A stretch of 64,000 bases of DNA from Bradyrhizobium sp. CSA112 (lineage in GTDB: Bacteria; Pseudomonadota; Alphaproteobacteria; Rhizobiales; Xanthobacteraceae), in NCBI RefSeq assembly GCF_029051645.1, contig NZ_JAACFS010000002.1:186001-250000 (forward strand). The letters run 5' to 3'. The notes under the pieces were generated by a model. That model was not told the DNA's origin and did no database searches. It saw nothing but the letters and a program-made list of their open reading frames with translations. The translations under genes were made by a program, and so were the position numbers. How positions within the stretch are numbered: the stretch's first letter is position 1; each line of letters begins with the position of its first letter. Shown here piece by piece: positions 27,203-36,299 of this stretch.

Positions 27203-27967
27203 CTAACCGCGTCCTACAAACGGCATCTTGGTTGCCATCACGGTCATGAACAGCACGTTGGCATCTAACGGCAGGCCGGCCATGTAGGCGACGGCGTCGC
27301 CGACCGCCTTCGCGTCCATGCGCGGCTCGTGCTTCATGGTGCCATCGGGCTGCATCACACCGGGGCCGGCGACCATGCGGTCCGTCATCGGGGTCGCGGC
27401 ATTGCCGATGTCGACCTGGCCGACCGCAATGTCGTACATGCGGCCGTCGAGATTGGAAGCCTTGGTGAGGCCGGTGATCGCGTGCTTGGTCGAGGTATAG
27501 GCCGCCGAGAACGGGCGAGGGGCGTGCGCCGAGATCGAGCCGTTGTTGATGATGCGGCCGCCGCGCGGGTTCTGATCCTTCATGATGCGGAAGGCGTGCT
27601 GCGTGCACAGGAACGGCCCGGTGAGGTTGGTGTTCACCACCGCCTGCCACTGTTCGAGGCTGAGATCCTCGAAATTCACCGGCGGCGCGCCCATGCCGGC
27701 GTTGTTGAAGAGGACGTCGAGCCGGCCGTAGGTTTCCATCACCTTGGCGAACAGCGCTGCGATCGAACCGGGGTTGGTCATGTCGGCGGAGACGCACAGG
27801 CTCTTGCCGACATTGTCGCCGAGCTTTTTGGTTTCCTCCAGCATCTCCATGCGGCGTCCGGCGAGTACCACGGTGAATCCCGCATTCATCAGCGCCAGCG
27901 ATGCCGCGCGTCCGACGCCGGTGCCTGCACCGGTGACGAGCGCGATCTTGTTTGTTGCGTCGGCCAT
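27203..27967 (-). CDS. SDR family oxidoreductase
   Basis: 254 residues from ATG 27967; upstream in-frame starts would add a non-homologous leader. Classical short-chain dehydrogenase: nucleotide-binding [10 protein letters not shown] (residues 12-21), NNAG, the catalytic Ser in NNGSIS, and YTSTKHA (Tyr-x3-Lys). The Arg-rich site [15 protein letters not shown] after the first strand suggests NADP(H). The substrate is unknown. It follows anbu by 13 bp on the same strand, so it may be co-transcribed with it. A type D repeat follows its stop. Confidence 0.88.
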   Translation of the reverse strand: MADATNKIALVTGAGTGVGRAASLALMNAGFTVVLAGRRMEMLEETKKLGDNVGKSLCVSADMTNPGSIAALFAKVMETYGRLDVLFNNAGMGAPPVNFEDLSLEQWQAVVNTNLTGPFLCTQHAFRIMKDQNPRGGRIINNGSISAHAPRPFSAAYTSTKHAITGLTKASNLDGRMYDIAVGQVDIGNAATPMTDRMVAGPGVMQPDGTMKHEPRMDAKAVGDAVAYMAGLPLDANVLFMTVMATKMPFVGRG

Positions 27968-27980
27968 TGTTTCCTCGCCT

Positions 27981-28739
27981 TCAGTTTTTTGTTTCTGTTT
28001 CGGATTTGTAGGGTGGTCTTGGAATATTCTGGTGCGCCGCGCGCAGCGCCGCCGACCAGCGGGAACGGAGATCGTGGAAATAGGGCTCGCCCGCCTCGAT
28101 GCGGTGGTTGAGGTCGGCCTCGCAGGCATCCGCGCGCACCACCAGAACGTCGATCGGCAGGCCGACGCCGAGGTTGGAGCGCATGGTCGAATCCATCGAG
28201 ATCAGGCCGGTCTTCAGCGCCTCATACAGTTCGACGTCGTAATGCATCGCGCGGTCGAGCACCGGCTTGCCGTATTTGTGCTCGCCGATCTGCAGGTACG
28301 GCGTGTCGGTGGTGCATTCGATGAAATTGCCGGCGGTGTAGACCATGAACAGCCGCATCCGCGAGCCCTTGATCTGTCCGCCGAACAGGAAGGAGACGTC
28401 GAAGCTGACGTCTTCGGATCGGAGGGCCGGACCTTCGGTGGCATGGACCAGGCGGATGGCGCGCCCGATGCGCTGCGCCGCCTGGAACATGGTCGGCGCG
28501 TTCATCAGCGTCTCGAGCTCGCCGGTGTTGTGGTCTTCGACGCCCTCGGTCAGCGTCGAGAGCACCGACTGGCTGATCGCCAGATTGCCGGCACTGGCGA
28601 TCGCCATGATCCGCTCGCCGGGTTTGGAGAAAATATGGAGCTTGCGGAAGGTCGAGACGTTGTCGAGGCCGGCATTGGTGCGGGTATCCGCGATCATGAC
28701 CAGACCGTCCCGCACCAGAATTCCGCAACAATAGGTCAT
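27981..28739 (-). CDS. anbu: Anbu-type bacterial proteasome-like peptidase
   Basis: 252 residues from ATG 28739. After Met removal Thr is residue 1 (TYCCGILV), the expected catalytic nucleophile of an Ntn-hydrolase; Asp (in IADTRTNAG) and Lys (in FRKLHIF) fall where the proteasome beta-subunit triad needs them. Anbu is the ancestral-beta-subunit family, reported to form open helical or ring assemblies. Its usual partners (transglutaminase, alpha-E, circularly permuted ATP-grasp) are present at 30648-33982 on the same strand, but a transporter gene separates them. Substrate unknown; probably processing of a peptide-tagged product. The SDR gene follows. Confidence 0.9.
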   Translation of the reverse strand: MTYCCGILVRDGLVMIADTRTNAGLDNVSTFRKLHIFSKPGERIMAIASAGNLAISQSVLSTLTEGVEDHNTGELETLMNAPTMFQAAQRIGRAIRLVHATEGPALRSEDVSFDVSFLFGGQIKGSRMRLFMVYTAGNFIECTTDTPYLQIGEHKYGKPVLDRAMHYDVELYEALKTGLISMDSTMRSNLGVGLPIDVLVVRADACEADLNHRIEAGEPYFHDLRSRWSAALRAAHQNIPRPPYKSETETKN

Positions 28740-28911
28740 GCCAAGTCCCCGAACGCATCTGTTTTTGGGCGGCCAAACTAGTAGCCAATTTCGCGGGGGC
28801 ATCCAACCCCAAATCCCCGTGGCGCGGGATGCGCCGGCCGGATATTGATTAAATCCGCCGCCTCCGGCACGCTGGCTCTCCCACAAGAACAAGAAACATT
28901 GGGAGGCCATC

Positions 28912-30522
28912 ATGCGCGCCAGCCGGCTGTCAGGCGAACTCACCTTCTCTTTGGCGACGCTTTGCATCGCATTGCTCACGGCGGTTCCCGCCGCGGCGCA
29001 GAAGAAGGGCGGCACGCTGCGGCTCTATCACAACGACAATCCACCCTCGACCTCGCTGCACGAGGAAGCGACCATCGCCTCGGTGACGCCGTTTGCGGCT
29101 GTTTTCAACAACCTCGTCGTGTTCGATCCCGCCAAGGTCCACGAGAGCGTCGATACGGTTATTCCGGATCTGGCGGAAAGCTGGTCCTGGGATTCCACCA
29201 GCACGAAGCTGACCTTCAAGCTGCGGCAGGGCGTGAAATGGCACGACGGCCAGCCGTTCACGGCCAAGGACGTGCAGTGCACCTGGCGGATGCTGATCGG
29301 CAAGACCGAGACCAAGGACTTTCACCGCAATCCGCGCAAGGTTTGGTACACCAAGCTGCAGGATGTCTCCATCAACGGCGATCATGAAGCAACCTTCGAG
29401 CTGAACGAACCGCAGCCGAGCCTGCCGGTATTGCTCGCCAGCGCGTTTTCGCCGGTCTATCCCTGCCATGTGCCGCAGCAAGTCATGCGAACCAGGCCCG
29501 TCGGCACGGGACCGTTCAAATTCGTCGAATTCAAACGCGGCGAGTCCGTTCGCCTGGTGCGCAATCCCGACTACTGGAAGAAAGACCGTCCCTATCTCGA
29601 TGAGATCACGTTCCGGATGATCGACAGCCGCGCCACGCGCATGCTGGCCTTTGCGACCGGCGAATATGACATCACCTTTCCCTCCGACGTCAGCGTTCCC
29701 TTAATGCGCGACATGAAGGCGCGGGCGCCGCACGCGATCTGCGAGATGACCACGACGGGCACGCAGATCAATTTGATGGTCAACCGCGTCAATCCGCCGT
29801 TCGACAATCCGGACATCAGAAAAGCCATGTCGCTGGCGCTGGACCGCAAGCCCTTCAACACGATCCTGATGGAGGGGCTGGCGCGCATGGGCGGGGCGAT
29901 GCTGGCCAAGCCCGAGGGCGAGTGGGGCATGCCGCCGGAAATGGTGTCGTCGCTGACGGGGTATGGCCCGGAGAGCGAGAAGAACATCGCCGAGGCGCAG
30001 GCGATCATGCAGAAGCTCGGCTACAGCGATTCCAAGCCGCTGCCGATCAAGATCCAGACGAGGAACCTGCCGACCTATCGCGACCCCGCCGTGATCCTGA
30101 CCGACCAATTGAAGAAGATCTACATTGTCGGCGAACTCGACATTCTCGATACGCCGCGCTGGTACGCGCGGCTGGCGAAGAAGGATTACACGATCGGGCT
30201 GAACATCACCGGGGTCAGCGTCGACGACCCCGACGGCAATATCGTCGAGAATTACTCCTGCAAGTCGGAGCGCAACTACACCCAGTACTGCAACGCCGAG
30301 GTCGACCGGCTGCTGGCGGCGCAATCGGGCGAGCTCGACATGGAAAAGCGCAAAAAGATGGTATGGGACATCGAGCGGCTCCTGGTCGAGGACGCGGCGC
30401 GGCCGATCATCCTGCACAGCACAGCCGGCAATTGCTGGCAGCCCTATGTGAAGAATTTCCAGCCGCACGCCAACAGCCAGTACAACAATCTGCGGTTTGA
30501 GGATGTGTGGCTGGATAAATAG
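28912..30522 (+). CDS. ABC transporter substrate-binding protein, family 5 (peptide/nickel type)
   Basis: 536 residues with a signal peptide (1-30, cleavage near AAAQ). Family 5 binding-protein features: GGTLRLYHNDNPP start, PDLAESWSWDSTSTKLTFKL, the signature WHDGQPFTAKDV, and LVRNPDYWKKDRPYLDEI. It binds peptides or similar solutes in the periplasm. No permease is adjacent; it is divergent from anbu and convergent with the transglutaminase gene, which splits the Anbu locus. A type B repeat follows its stop. It could use the permeases at 47.9-49.8 kb, but that is speculative. Confidence 0.9.
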   Translation: MRASRLSGELTFSLATLCIALLTAVPAAAQKKGGTLRLYHNDNPPSTSLHEEATIASVTPFAAVFNNLVVFDPAKVHESVDTVIPDLAESWSWDSTSTKLTFKLRQGVKWHDGQPFTAKDVQCTWRMLIGKTETKDFHRNPRKVWYTKLQDVSINGDHEATFELNEPQPSLPVLLASAFSPVYPCHVPQQVMRTRPVGTGPFKFVEFKRGESVRLVRNPDYWKKDRPYLDEITFRMIDSRATRMLAFATGEYDITFPSDVSVPLMRDMKARAPHAICEMTTTGTQINLMVNRVNPPFDNPDIRKAMSLALDRKPFNTILMEGLARMGGAMLAKPEGEWGMPPEMVSSLTGYGPESEKNIAEAQAIMQKLGYSDSKPLPIKIQTRNLPTYRDPAVILTDQLKKIYIVGELDILDTPRWYARLAKKDYTIGLNITGVSVDDPDGNIVENYSCKSERNYTQYCNAEVDRLLAAQSGELDMEKRKKMVWDIERLLVEDAARPIILHSTAGNCWQPYVKNFQPHANSQYNNLRFEDVWLDK

Positions 30523-30527
30523 TATTT

Positions 30528-30632
30528 CCCCTCATGGTGAGGAGCGCGTAGCGCGTCTCGAACCATGAGGCCCCGATCGCGCCTGCGGCCCATCCTTCGA
30601 GACGCCGCTTCGCGGCTCCTCAGGATGAGGGG
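30528..30632. repeat. Type B inverted repeat (CCTCATGGTGAGGAGCGC)
   Basis: Two hairpins: CCTCATGGTGAGG...CGTCTCGAACCATGAGG, then CATCCTTCGAGACGCC...GGCTCCTCAGGATGAGG. Copies at 37741-37866 and, inverted, at 63577-63703. It lies between convergent genes. Confidence 0.85.
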
Positions 30633-30647
30633 AGTTTGTGGTGCTTA

Positions 30648-31490
30648 CTACGACTGCGACTGGCTCTGCCACTGGCCCGGCCGCCCGGCCTGTTCGACCT
30701 TGACTGCCACCGTCAGCGTTTCGGTGCCGCCGCCGTAGCGGGTGCCGCGCACCGGTGCGGCGCCGAGGTAATCGAGCCCGATGGCGACGCGGACATGGGC
30801 GTCGGTGGTACAGATGCCGTTGGCGGTATCGAAGCCGACCCAGCCGAGGTCAGGTACATAGGCTTCCGTCCAGGCGTGGCCCGCCTGCTGATGGATGGTG
30901 CCGTCGGAGCGCAGGAAGTGTCCGGAGACGAAGCGGGCCGGCACGCCGCCGGAACGGGCGCAGGCGATGAAGATGTGGGCGTAGTCCTGGCAGACGCCGC
31001 GCTTGAGCGCAAAAGCTTCCGCTGCCGACGTTCCTGAATTGGTGGGGTCCTCATCGAACGTCATATGCTCGTTGATCTGCACCATCAGCGCATGCAGGAA
31101 GCCGAGCACGTCGCCGTCGGATTCCGAGCGCAGCTCGCGGGCGAAGGTCGCCATCGCCGGATTGACCTCGGTCAGCGCGGTCTGGCGCAGGAACAGGCCC
31201 GCCGGGAAACGCTCGTCGGTGCCGCGCAGTACGCCGCCGGTGTCGTGCGTTTCGATCAGGCCCTCGACATGGATGGTGAGGTCGGCGATCGCGCCGTGGG
31301 TGAGAACATGCGTGACGTTGCCGAACGCGTCCTGATGCATGTCGAGGCGGGAGTCCGTCGACACGTCGATCTGCCATTCGGCGACATACTGTCCGTCATG
31401 GCTGCCGGGCGTCATGCGCAGGATCTGGATCACGCCGGAGGCCGGTGGCTCGTAGCGATAGCTGGTGGAGTGGGCAATTCGCAGGCGCAT
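30648..31490 (-). CDS. Transglutaminase-like cysteine peptidase of the Anbu locus
   Basis: 280 residues from ATG 31490; the family starts at MRLRIAHSTSYRYEPP. An N-terminal beta region is followed by the catalytic core with Cys167 (RGVCQDYAHIF), His205 (QAGHAWTEAY) and Asp221 (GWVGFDTANG), a complete papain-like triad. This COG1305 member typically occurs with alpha-E and ATP-grasp proteins and with Anbu. It may hydrolyse or transfer an isopeptide bond made by the ATP-grasp enzyme. It is 112 bp after alpha-E, with a type A repeat in the gap. Confidence 0.9.
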   Translation of the reverse strand: MRLRIAHSTSYRYEPPASGVIQILRMTPGSHDGQYVAEWQIDVSTDSRLDMHQDAFGNVTHVLTHGAIADLTIHVEGLIETHDTGGVLRGTDERFPAGLFLRQTALTEVNPAMATFARELRSESDGDVLGFLHALMVQINEHMTFDEDPTNSGTSAAEAFALKRGVCQDYAHIFIACARSGGVPARFVSGHFLRSDGTIHQQAGHAWTEAYVPDLGWVGFDTANGICTTDAHVRVAIGLDYLGAAPVRGTRYGGGTETLTVAVKVEQAGRPGQWQSQSQS

Positions 31491-31512
31491 TGGGCGTCTC
31501 TTCGTTCGTGCC

Positions 31513-31593
31513 GTCATTCCGGGGCGATGCGAAGCATCGAACCCGGAATCTCGAGATTCCGGGTCTGGCGCTTGCGCGCCATCCCGGAATGAC
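31513..31593. repeat. Type A palindromic repeat, compact form
   Basis: 81 bp: left hairpin CGATGCGAAGCATCG inside ATTCCGGGG/CCCGGAAT, central palindrome GGAATCTCGAGATTCC, right hairpin TGGCGCTTGCGCGCCA inside the same arms. Lies between the alpha-E and transglutaminase genes, inside the Anbu-locus operon. Confidence 0.9.
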
Positions 31594-31602
31594 GGTGCCT
31601 GG

Positions 31603-32547
31603 TTATATCAAATACTGCCTGGTGATGATCTCACCGAGCCGCGCATTATCAGCGATGAATTCCTGAATGAATTCATGCACGCCGTGCTGGAAGATATCGT
31701 CCATATGGCTGTGTTCAAGCCGGTTGCGCACCCCGCGGGCGTGGCGCTGGGAGGCGCCCTGGCGGCCATAGGCGACGCCGATCTGGTCGAGGTTGCGCAC
31801 CAGATTGCTGTAGCAGCTTGCCAGCGAGCGTGGCAGCGTGTCGTTGAGGATCAGGAGGTCGGCGATCAGCCACGGTTTCAACGTCTCGCGATAGACCCAG
31901 TGATAGGCTGTCAGCGCCGACACCGAGCGCAGGATCGAGGTCCACTGATAGTAATCCAGAGGGCCACCGACATGCTCCTCCTCGGGCAGCAGCACATGAT
32001 ATTTCACATCGAGAATGCGAGCGGTGTTGTCAGCGCGCTCGAGGTGCAGGCCGAGCCGCGAGAACCAGTAGGCGTCGTTGCGCAGCATGGTGCGGTAGGC
32101 GGAGCCGTCGAACCTCAGCGAGGTCTCCTGCACGAAGCGCAGGAATCGCGCCAGTTCTTCGCGGCTCGATGTGCCCTTGCCCCAGAGCTCCCCGAGCTCG
32201 ATCCAGGCCGAGTTGATGGTGTCCCACATCTCCGAGGTCAGCGCGGTGCGCACCGAGCGCGAATTGAGCCGCGCCGCCTCGATGCAGTTCTTGATCGAGG
32301 ACGGGTTGGACGGCGAGAACGCCAGATACTCGACGACGTTCTGCTCGTTGGCTTCCTGATAGACGTCATAGAAGCTGGCGCTGACGCCAGCCGTCAGCAG
32401 CGCCGATTCCCATTCATTGGTCTTGCCGATATAGGTGGCGGGGAGGGCGGTCACGCGCAACGTCGCGTCGATCGTGCGCGCGATATATTCGGCGCGCTCG
32501 ACATAGCGGGCCAGCCAGTAGAGGTTTTCGGCGGTGCGCGACAGCAT
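31603..32547 (-). CDS. Alpha-E domain protein of the Anbu locus
   Basis: 314 residues, all-helical, matching the alpha-E family (COG2307) from the start: LSRTAENLYWLARYVERAEYIARTIDATLRV, then LARFLRFVQETSLRFDGSAYRTMLRNDAYWFSRLG. It is always found with circularly permuted ATP-grasp proteins and is thought to be an accessory of amide-bond-forming reactions. It follows the ATP-grasp gene by 16 bp, so they are co-transcribed. Molecular role not established. Confidence 0.92.
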   Translation of the reverse strand: MLSRTAENLYWLARYVERAEYIARTIDATLRVTALPATYIGKTNEWESALLTAGVSASFYDVYQEANEQNVVEYLAFSPSNPSSIKNCIEAARLNSRSVRTALTSEMWDTINSAWIELGELWGKGTSSREELARFLRFVQETSLRFDGSAYRTMLRNDAYWFSRLGLHLERADNTARILDVKYHVLLPEEEHVGGPLDYYQWTSILRSVSALTAYHWVYRETLKPWLIADLLILNDTLPRSLASCYSNLVRNLDQIGVAYGRQGASQRHARGVRNRLEHSHMDDIFQHGVHEFIQEFIADNARLGEIITRQYLI

Positions 32548-32563
32548 ACGAAGATTTCGCTCT

Positions 32564-33982
32564 CTATTCGTCCAGTATCCAGGTGTCCTTGGTGCCGCCG
32601 CCCTGGCTCGAATTGACCACCAGCGAGCCTTCCTTCAGCGCCACCCTCGTCAGCCCGCCCGGCACGATGGTGACGTGCTTGCTCCCCGTCAGCACGAACG
32701 GGCGCAAATCGACATGGCGCGGCGCGAGGCCGGAGGCGGTGCAGGTCGGGCAGGTCGACAGCGCCAGCGTCGGCTGGGCGATGAAACCCTCCGGCTCGCG
32801 CTTGAGCTTGTCGCGGAACGCCTCGATCGTCGCCTTGGTCGCGGCGGGGCCGATCAGCATGCCGTAGCCGCCGGAGCCGTGGACTTCCTTCACGACGAGG
32901 TCGCTCAAATTGTCGAGCACATACGCGAGGTCTTTCGGCTCGCGGCAGCGCCAGGTCGGCACGTTCTTCAGGATCGGCTCTTCGCCGAGATAGAATTTCA
33001 CGATCTCCGGCATGTAGGAGTAGATCGCCTTGTCGTCGGCAATGCCGGTGCCGACCGCATTCGCCAGCGTCACGTTGCCGGCCGCATAGGCCGACATCAG
33101 CCCGGGGACGCCGAGCGCCGAATCCGGGCGGAACGTTAAGGGATCAAGGAAGTCGTCGTCGACGCGGCGGTAGATCACGTCGACGCGCTTTAAGCCCTCG
33201 GTGGTGCGCATGAACACTTCGTCGTTCTTGACGATGAGGTCGCGGCCCTCGACCAGCTCTATGCCAAGCTTGTCGGCGAGGAAGGAGTGCTCGTAATAGG
33301 CGGAATTGTAGACGCCGGGCGTCATCAGCGCGACCGTCGGCTCGGCTGAGGCCGATAGCGGCGCCACCGAGCGCAGCGCCGACAGCAGTTCGTCCGGATA
33401 TCGTTCCACAGGTGCTACGCGGTGACGGGCGAACAGGTCCGGAAACAGCCGCATCATGATTTCGCGGTTTTCCAGCATGTAGGAGACGCCCGAGGGCGTG
33501 CGCGCATTGTCCTCCAGCACGATGAAGTTGTCGGCGTCGACCCGGACGATGTCGATGCCGGCGATATGCACATAGACGTCGTGCGGCACGCTCTGGCCGT
33601 TCATCTCCGGACGGAACACCGGGTTCTGAAAGATCAGGTCGTCGGGAACGATATTGGCGCGCAGGATATCGCGGCCGTGATAGATGTCGCGCAGGAACAT
33701 GTTGAGCGCGCGGACCCGCTGCTTCAGGCCCTTCTCCAGCACCGTCCATTCCTTCGCCGACATGATTCGCGGGATCACGTCGAAGGGGATCAGCCGTTCC
33801 TGGGCTTCGGCGTCGCCATAGACGGCGAAGGTGATGCCGATCCGGCGGAACAGCAGTTCCGCCTCCTGGCGGCGATATTCCAGGGCGTCCGGAGGCGTCT
33901 CCTTCAGCCAGCGGGAGAGCTCCCGATAGGCCGGGCGAAGCTCGCCGCCAGGCCCGTTCATTTCGTCGAAGGCAACTGCCAT
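32564..33982 (-). CDS. Circularly permuted ATP-grasp type 2 protein of the Anbu locus
   Basis: 472 residues; full family length (COG2308). Seen: the N-terminal helices, RALNMFLRDIYHGRDIL, the metal/ATP region VFRPEMNGQSVPHDVYVHIAGIDIVR, DNARTPSGVSYMLENRE and KEVHGSGGYGMLIGP, and a C-terminal SSQGGGTKDTWIL. Predicted to form amide bonds by carboxylate activation with ATP, perhaps adding an amino acid or peptide to a carrier. It is the first gene of the ATP-grasp / alpha-E / transglutaminase operon. In published models this set makes a modified peptide that Anbu processes; this is not tested here. Confidence 0.92.
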   Translation of the reverse strand: MAVAFDEMNGPGGELRPAYRELSRWLKETPPDALEYRRQEAELLFRRIGITFAVYGDAEAQERLIPFDVIPRIMSAKEWTVLEKGLKQRVRALNMFLRDIYHGRDILRANIVPDDLIFQNPVFRPEMNGQSVPHDVYVHIAGIDIVRVDADNFIVLEDNARTPSGVSYMLENREIMMRLFPDLFARHRVAPVERYPDELLSALRSVAPLSASAEPTVALMTPGVYNSAYYEHSFLADKLGIELVEGRDLIVKNDEVFMRTTEGLKRVDVIYRRVDDDFLDPLTFRPDSALGVPGLMSAYAAGNVTLANAVGTGIADDKAIYSYMPEIVKFYLGEEPILKNVPTWRCREPKDLAYVLDNLSDLVVKEVHGSGGYGMLIGPAATKATIEAFRDKLKREPEGFIAQPTLALSTCPTCTASGLAPRHVDLRPFVLTGSKHVTIVPGGLTRVALKEGSLVVNSSQGGGTKDTWILDE

Positions 33983-34201
33983 AAATCCTGACTATCTCTC
34001 GAAGCCACGCGGCACAGTGCATGACTTCACGGGATGGTAGCAAGGCTCGGGCCAGCGCGATATGCATTGGCTTGCGGCATTTCGTGTGGGTAGCCGGCCG
34101 CACTGCCCTAAAAAAAGGCTGCCGGGTGCTTATTTCGGCAGCAAACCCCCGTGACTTCAATGCGTTGCTTGCGCAAAGTACGGGGCAGGTGGGGAGAAGT
34201 C

Positions 34202-34933
34202 ATGAGTGAGATCGTCACGGCGGGTATTCTGGTCATTGGCGACGAGATCCTTTCCGGCCGGACCAAGGACAAGAACATCGGCTTCATCGCCGAGTACCTG
34301 ACCAATATCGGGATCGACCTCAAGGAGGTCCGTATCGTCGCCGACGACGAGGCCGACATTGTCGACGCCCTTAATGCACTGCGGCATCGCTACACCTATG
34401 TCTTCACGACCGGCGGCATCGGCCCGACCCATGACGACATCACCGCCGACAGCGTCGCCAAGGCGTTCGGCGTCGGGATCGACCATCACCCGGAGGTGGT
34501 GGCGCGCTTCCGCGAGCGCTGGAGCGAGCAGGATCTGAACGAGGCGCGGCTGCGCATGGCGCGCGTGCCAGACGGCGCCGAACTGATCCAGAGCGCCACC
34601 ATTCTGGCGCCCGGCTTCAAGCTCGGCAACGTCATCGTGATGGCCGGCATTCCCTCGATCATGCAGGCGATGATGGACATCGTTTCGCCGAAGCTGAAAT
34701 CTGGCGTGCGGATGCTGTCGGACTCGGTCCGCGCCAATGCGCGGGAAGGCGACATCGGCGGTCCCTTGCGCGAGATCGCGATCGCCCATCCCGACACGAT
34801 CATCGGCAGCTATCCGTTCATGGATGAGGACAAGAAGCCGAACACCAATCTTGTGGTCCGCTCGCGCGATCCCGAAAAGCTCAACGCCGCGATGAATGCG
34901 GTGAAGGAGATGCTGGCGAACATCCCGAGGTAG
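34202..34933 (+). CDS. CinA-like / molybdopterin-binding (MoCF) domain protein
   Basis: 243 residues from ATG 34202. It is the N-terminal MoCF_biosynth domain of CinA (GILVIGDEILSGRTKDKN, TTGGIGPTHDDITADSVAKAFG, MAGIPSIMQAMM) followed by a short tail; the C-terminal deamidase domain of full CinA is absent. Such single-domain proteins are widespread in alphaproteobacteria and may have pyrophosphatase activity, as in COG1058. The physiological substrate is unknown. The xanthine phosphoribosyltransferase gene follows after 71 bp on the same strand. Confidence 0.85.
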   Translation: MSEIVTAGILVIGDEILSGRTKDKNIGFIAEYLTNIGIDLKEVRIVADDEADIVDALNALRHRYTYVFTTGGIGPTHDDITADSVAKAFGVGIDHHPEVVARFRERWSEQDLNEARLRMARVPDGAELIQSATILAPGFKLGNVIVMAGIPSIMQAMMDIVSPKLKSGVRMLSDSVRANAREGDIGGPLREIAIAHPDTIIGSYPFMDEDKKPNTNLVVRSRDPEKLNAAMNAVKEMLANIPR

Positions 34934-35004
34934 CGATGCGAGTGATCCGGTTTTAAAAAGCTACGGAGAACAACAGTGACAAATCGTGCTGGAGCGCGCT
35001 CGTG

Positions 35005-35502
35005 ATGGCGCCGCCGGAGAAGGCCTTTCCGGTCTCCTGGGACCAGTTTCACCGCGACTGCCGGGCGCTGACCTGGCGGCTCAACGAGGTCGGGCCATTT
35101 AACGCCATCATCGCGATTACCCGCGGCGGGCTGGTGCCGGCGGCCATCGTTGCGCGTGAGCTTGGCATTCGCGTGATCGACACCGTCTGTATTGCGAGCT
35201 ACGACCACACCAGGCAGGGCGACCTCAAGGCGCTCAAGGGTGTTTCGGCCGACGTAGCAAAACTCGGCGGCGGCACAGGGAAGGGGCTATTGATCGTCGA
35301 CGACCTCGTCGACACCGGCAAGACCGGGCGGCTGGTTCGTTCGATGATGCCGGACGCGCATTTCGCAGCGGTCTACGCTAAGCCGCAGGGCAAGCCGCTG
35401 GTCGATACTTTCATCACCGAAGTGTCGCAGGACACCTGGATTCACTTTCCCTGGGACACCGCGCTGTCGTTCCAGCCGCCGATCCGCGACGGGGCGGGGT
35501 GA
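35005..35502 (+). CDS. gpt: Xanthine (guanine) phosphoribosyltransferase
   Basis: 165 residues from ATG 35005; GTG 35002 is an adjacent alternative. Type I phosphoribosyltransferase with the PRPP loop [12 protein letters not shown], the early [17 protein letters not shown] and a WIHFPWDT ending typical of Gpt. It makes XMP/GMP from xanthine/guanine and PRPP, a purine salvage step in the cytoplasm. Full length. A type A repeat begins 7 bp past the stop. Confidence 0.9.
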   Translation: MAPPEKAFPVSWDQFHRDCRALTWRLNEVGPFNAIIAITRGGLVPAAIVARELGIRVIDTVCIASYDHTRQGDLKALKGVSADVAKLGGGTGKGLLIVDDLVDTGKTGRLVRSMMPDAHFAAVYAKPQGKPLVDTFITEVSQDTWIHFPWDTALSFQPPIRDGAG

Positions 35503-35508
35503 TGTATC

Positions 35509-35588
35509 GTCATTCCGGGGCGATGCGAAGCATCGAACCCGGAATCTCGAGATTCCGGGTCTGGTCCTTCGGACCATCCCGGAATGAC
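35509..35588. repeat. Type A palindromic repeat, compact form
   Basis: 80 bp, nearly identical to 31513-31593 and 47863-47943, including the central GGAATCTCGAGATTCC; the right hairpin loop differs (TGGTCCTTCGGACCA). Confidence 0.9.
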
Positions 35589-35608
35589 GGAGTATAGTCG
35601 AACCCCCT

Positions 35609-36226
35609 ATGCCCCTCCAAAACCGCGTCACGCCGACAGGCGACATCATCGCCACCCCGCATCGCGGCCTGTTCACCGGCAATCGCGGCATCATCCATGA
35701 TCCCGCGACCAAAACCTTATTGAGGAAGCGCTGGTCGAGCCCGGCCTGGATCACCTGCGTCTGTGAGTTCAGGGGATGGCGGCGCAAGGTTATGGGCGGG
35801 CGGAGCTGGACCGAGCTGTTTTTTCTCGACGAAGCCACCGCATTCGCGGCCGGCCATCGTCCCTGCTTCTTCTGCCGCCGCGACGATGCCAACCGTTTTC
35901 GCGCGGCGTGGGAGGCGGGCAATGGCGTTGCGGACATTCGCGCGCGGGAGATGGATGCCGTGCTGCATCGCGAGCGGCTGGACCGCGGCAAGAAGCGGCT
36001 GCATCCGCTGCCGATGCCGGCGGCGCAATTGCCTGATGGTGCGATGGTGCAGGCGGGTGAGGAGAATTTTGTGATTGTGCAGGGCAGGGCGCTGCAATGG
36101 TCGATGGTGGGTTACAGCGAGGTGAACGGTGAAATCGAAAATGCGATGCTGCTGACACCGCCATCGACGCTGCGCGCGCTGGGCGCGGGTTATCGGTGCG
36201 TGCTGCATCCGAGTGCGTGTAGTTAG
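35609..36226 (+). CDS. Hypothetical protein with an Ada-like zinc-binding motif
   Basis: 205 residues; no family I can name with confidence. It contains FFLDEATAFAAGHRPCFFCRRD (residues 70-91), which closely echoes the Ada metal-binding motif (F..ea...GyRPCkrC). An N-terminal part (GLFTGNRGIIHDP, SPAWITCVCEFRGW) and a C-terminal part (LLTPPSTLRALGAGYRCVLHPSA) look like beta-rich pieces of a separate domain. No methyltransferase or AraC domain is attached. The GCGC-rich gene is bordered by a type A repeat and a convergent metE-like gene. Confidence 0.65.
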   Translation: MPLQNRVTPTGDIIATPHRGLFTGNRGIIHDPATKTLLRKRWSSPAWITCVCEFRGWRRKVMGGRSWTELFFLDEATAFAAGHRPCFFCRRDDANRFRAAWEAGNGVADIRAREMDAVLHRERLDRGKKRLHPLPMPAAQLPDGAMVQAGEENFVIVQGRALQWSMVGYSEVNGEIENAMLLTPPSTLRALGAGYRCVLHPSACS

Positions 36227-36257
36227 CGAAGGTGGTGCCGTTTGCGCGGTCTGCCCT

Positions 36258-36287
36258 CTCTCCCGCTTGCGGGCGCTTGCGGGAGAG
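36258..36287. terminator. Hairpin between convergent genes
   Basis: CTCTCCCGC / GCGGGAGAG, a 9-bp stem with a 12-nt loop, in the 73-bp gap between two stops. No T run on either side, so termination is possible but unproven. Confidence 0.4.
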
Positions 36288-36299
36288 GGAACGGAAACG

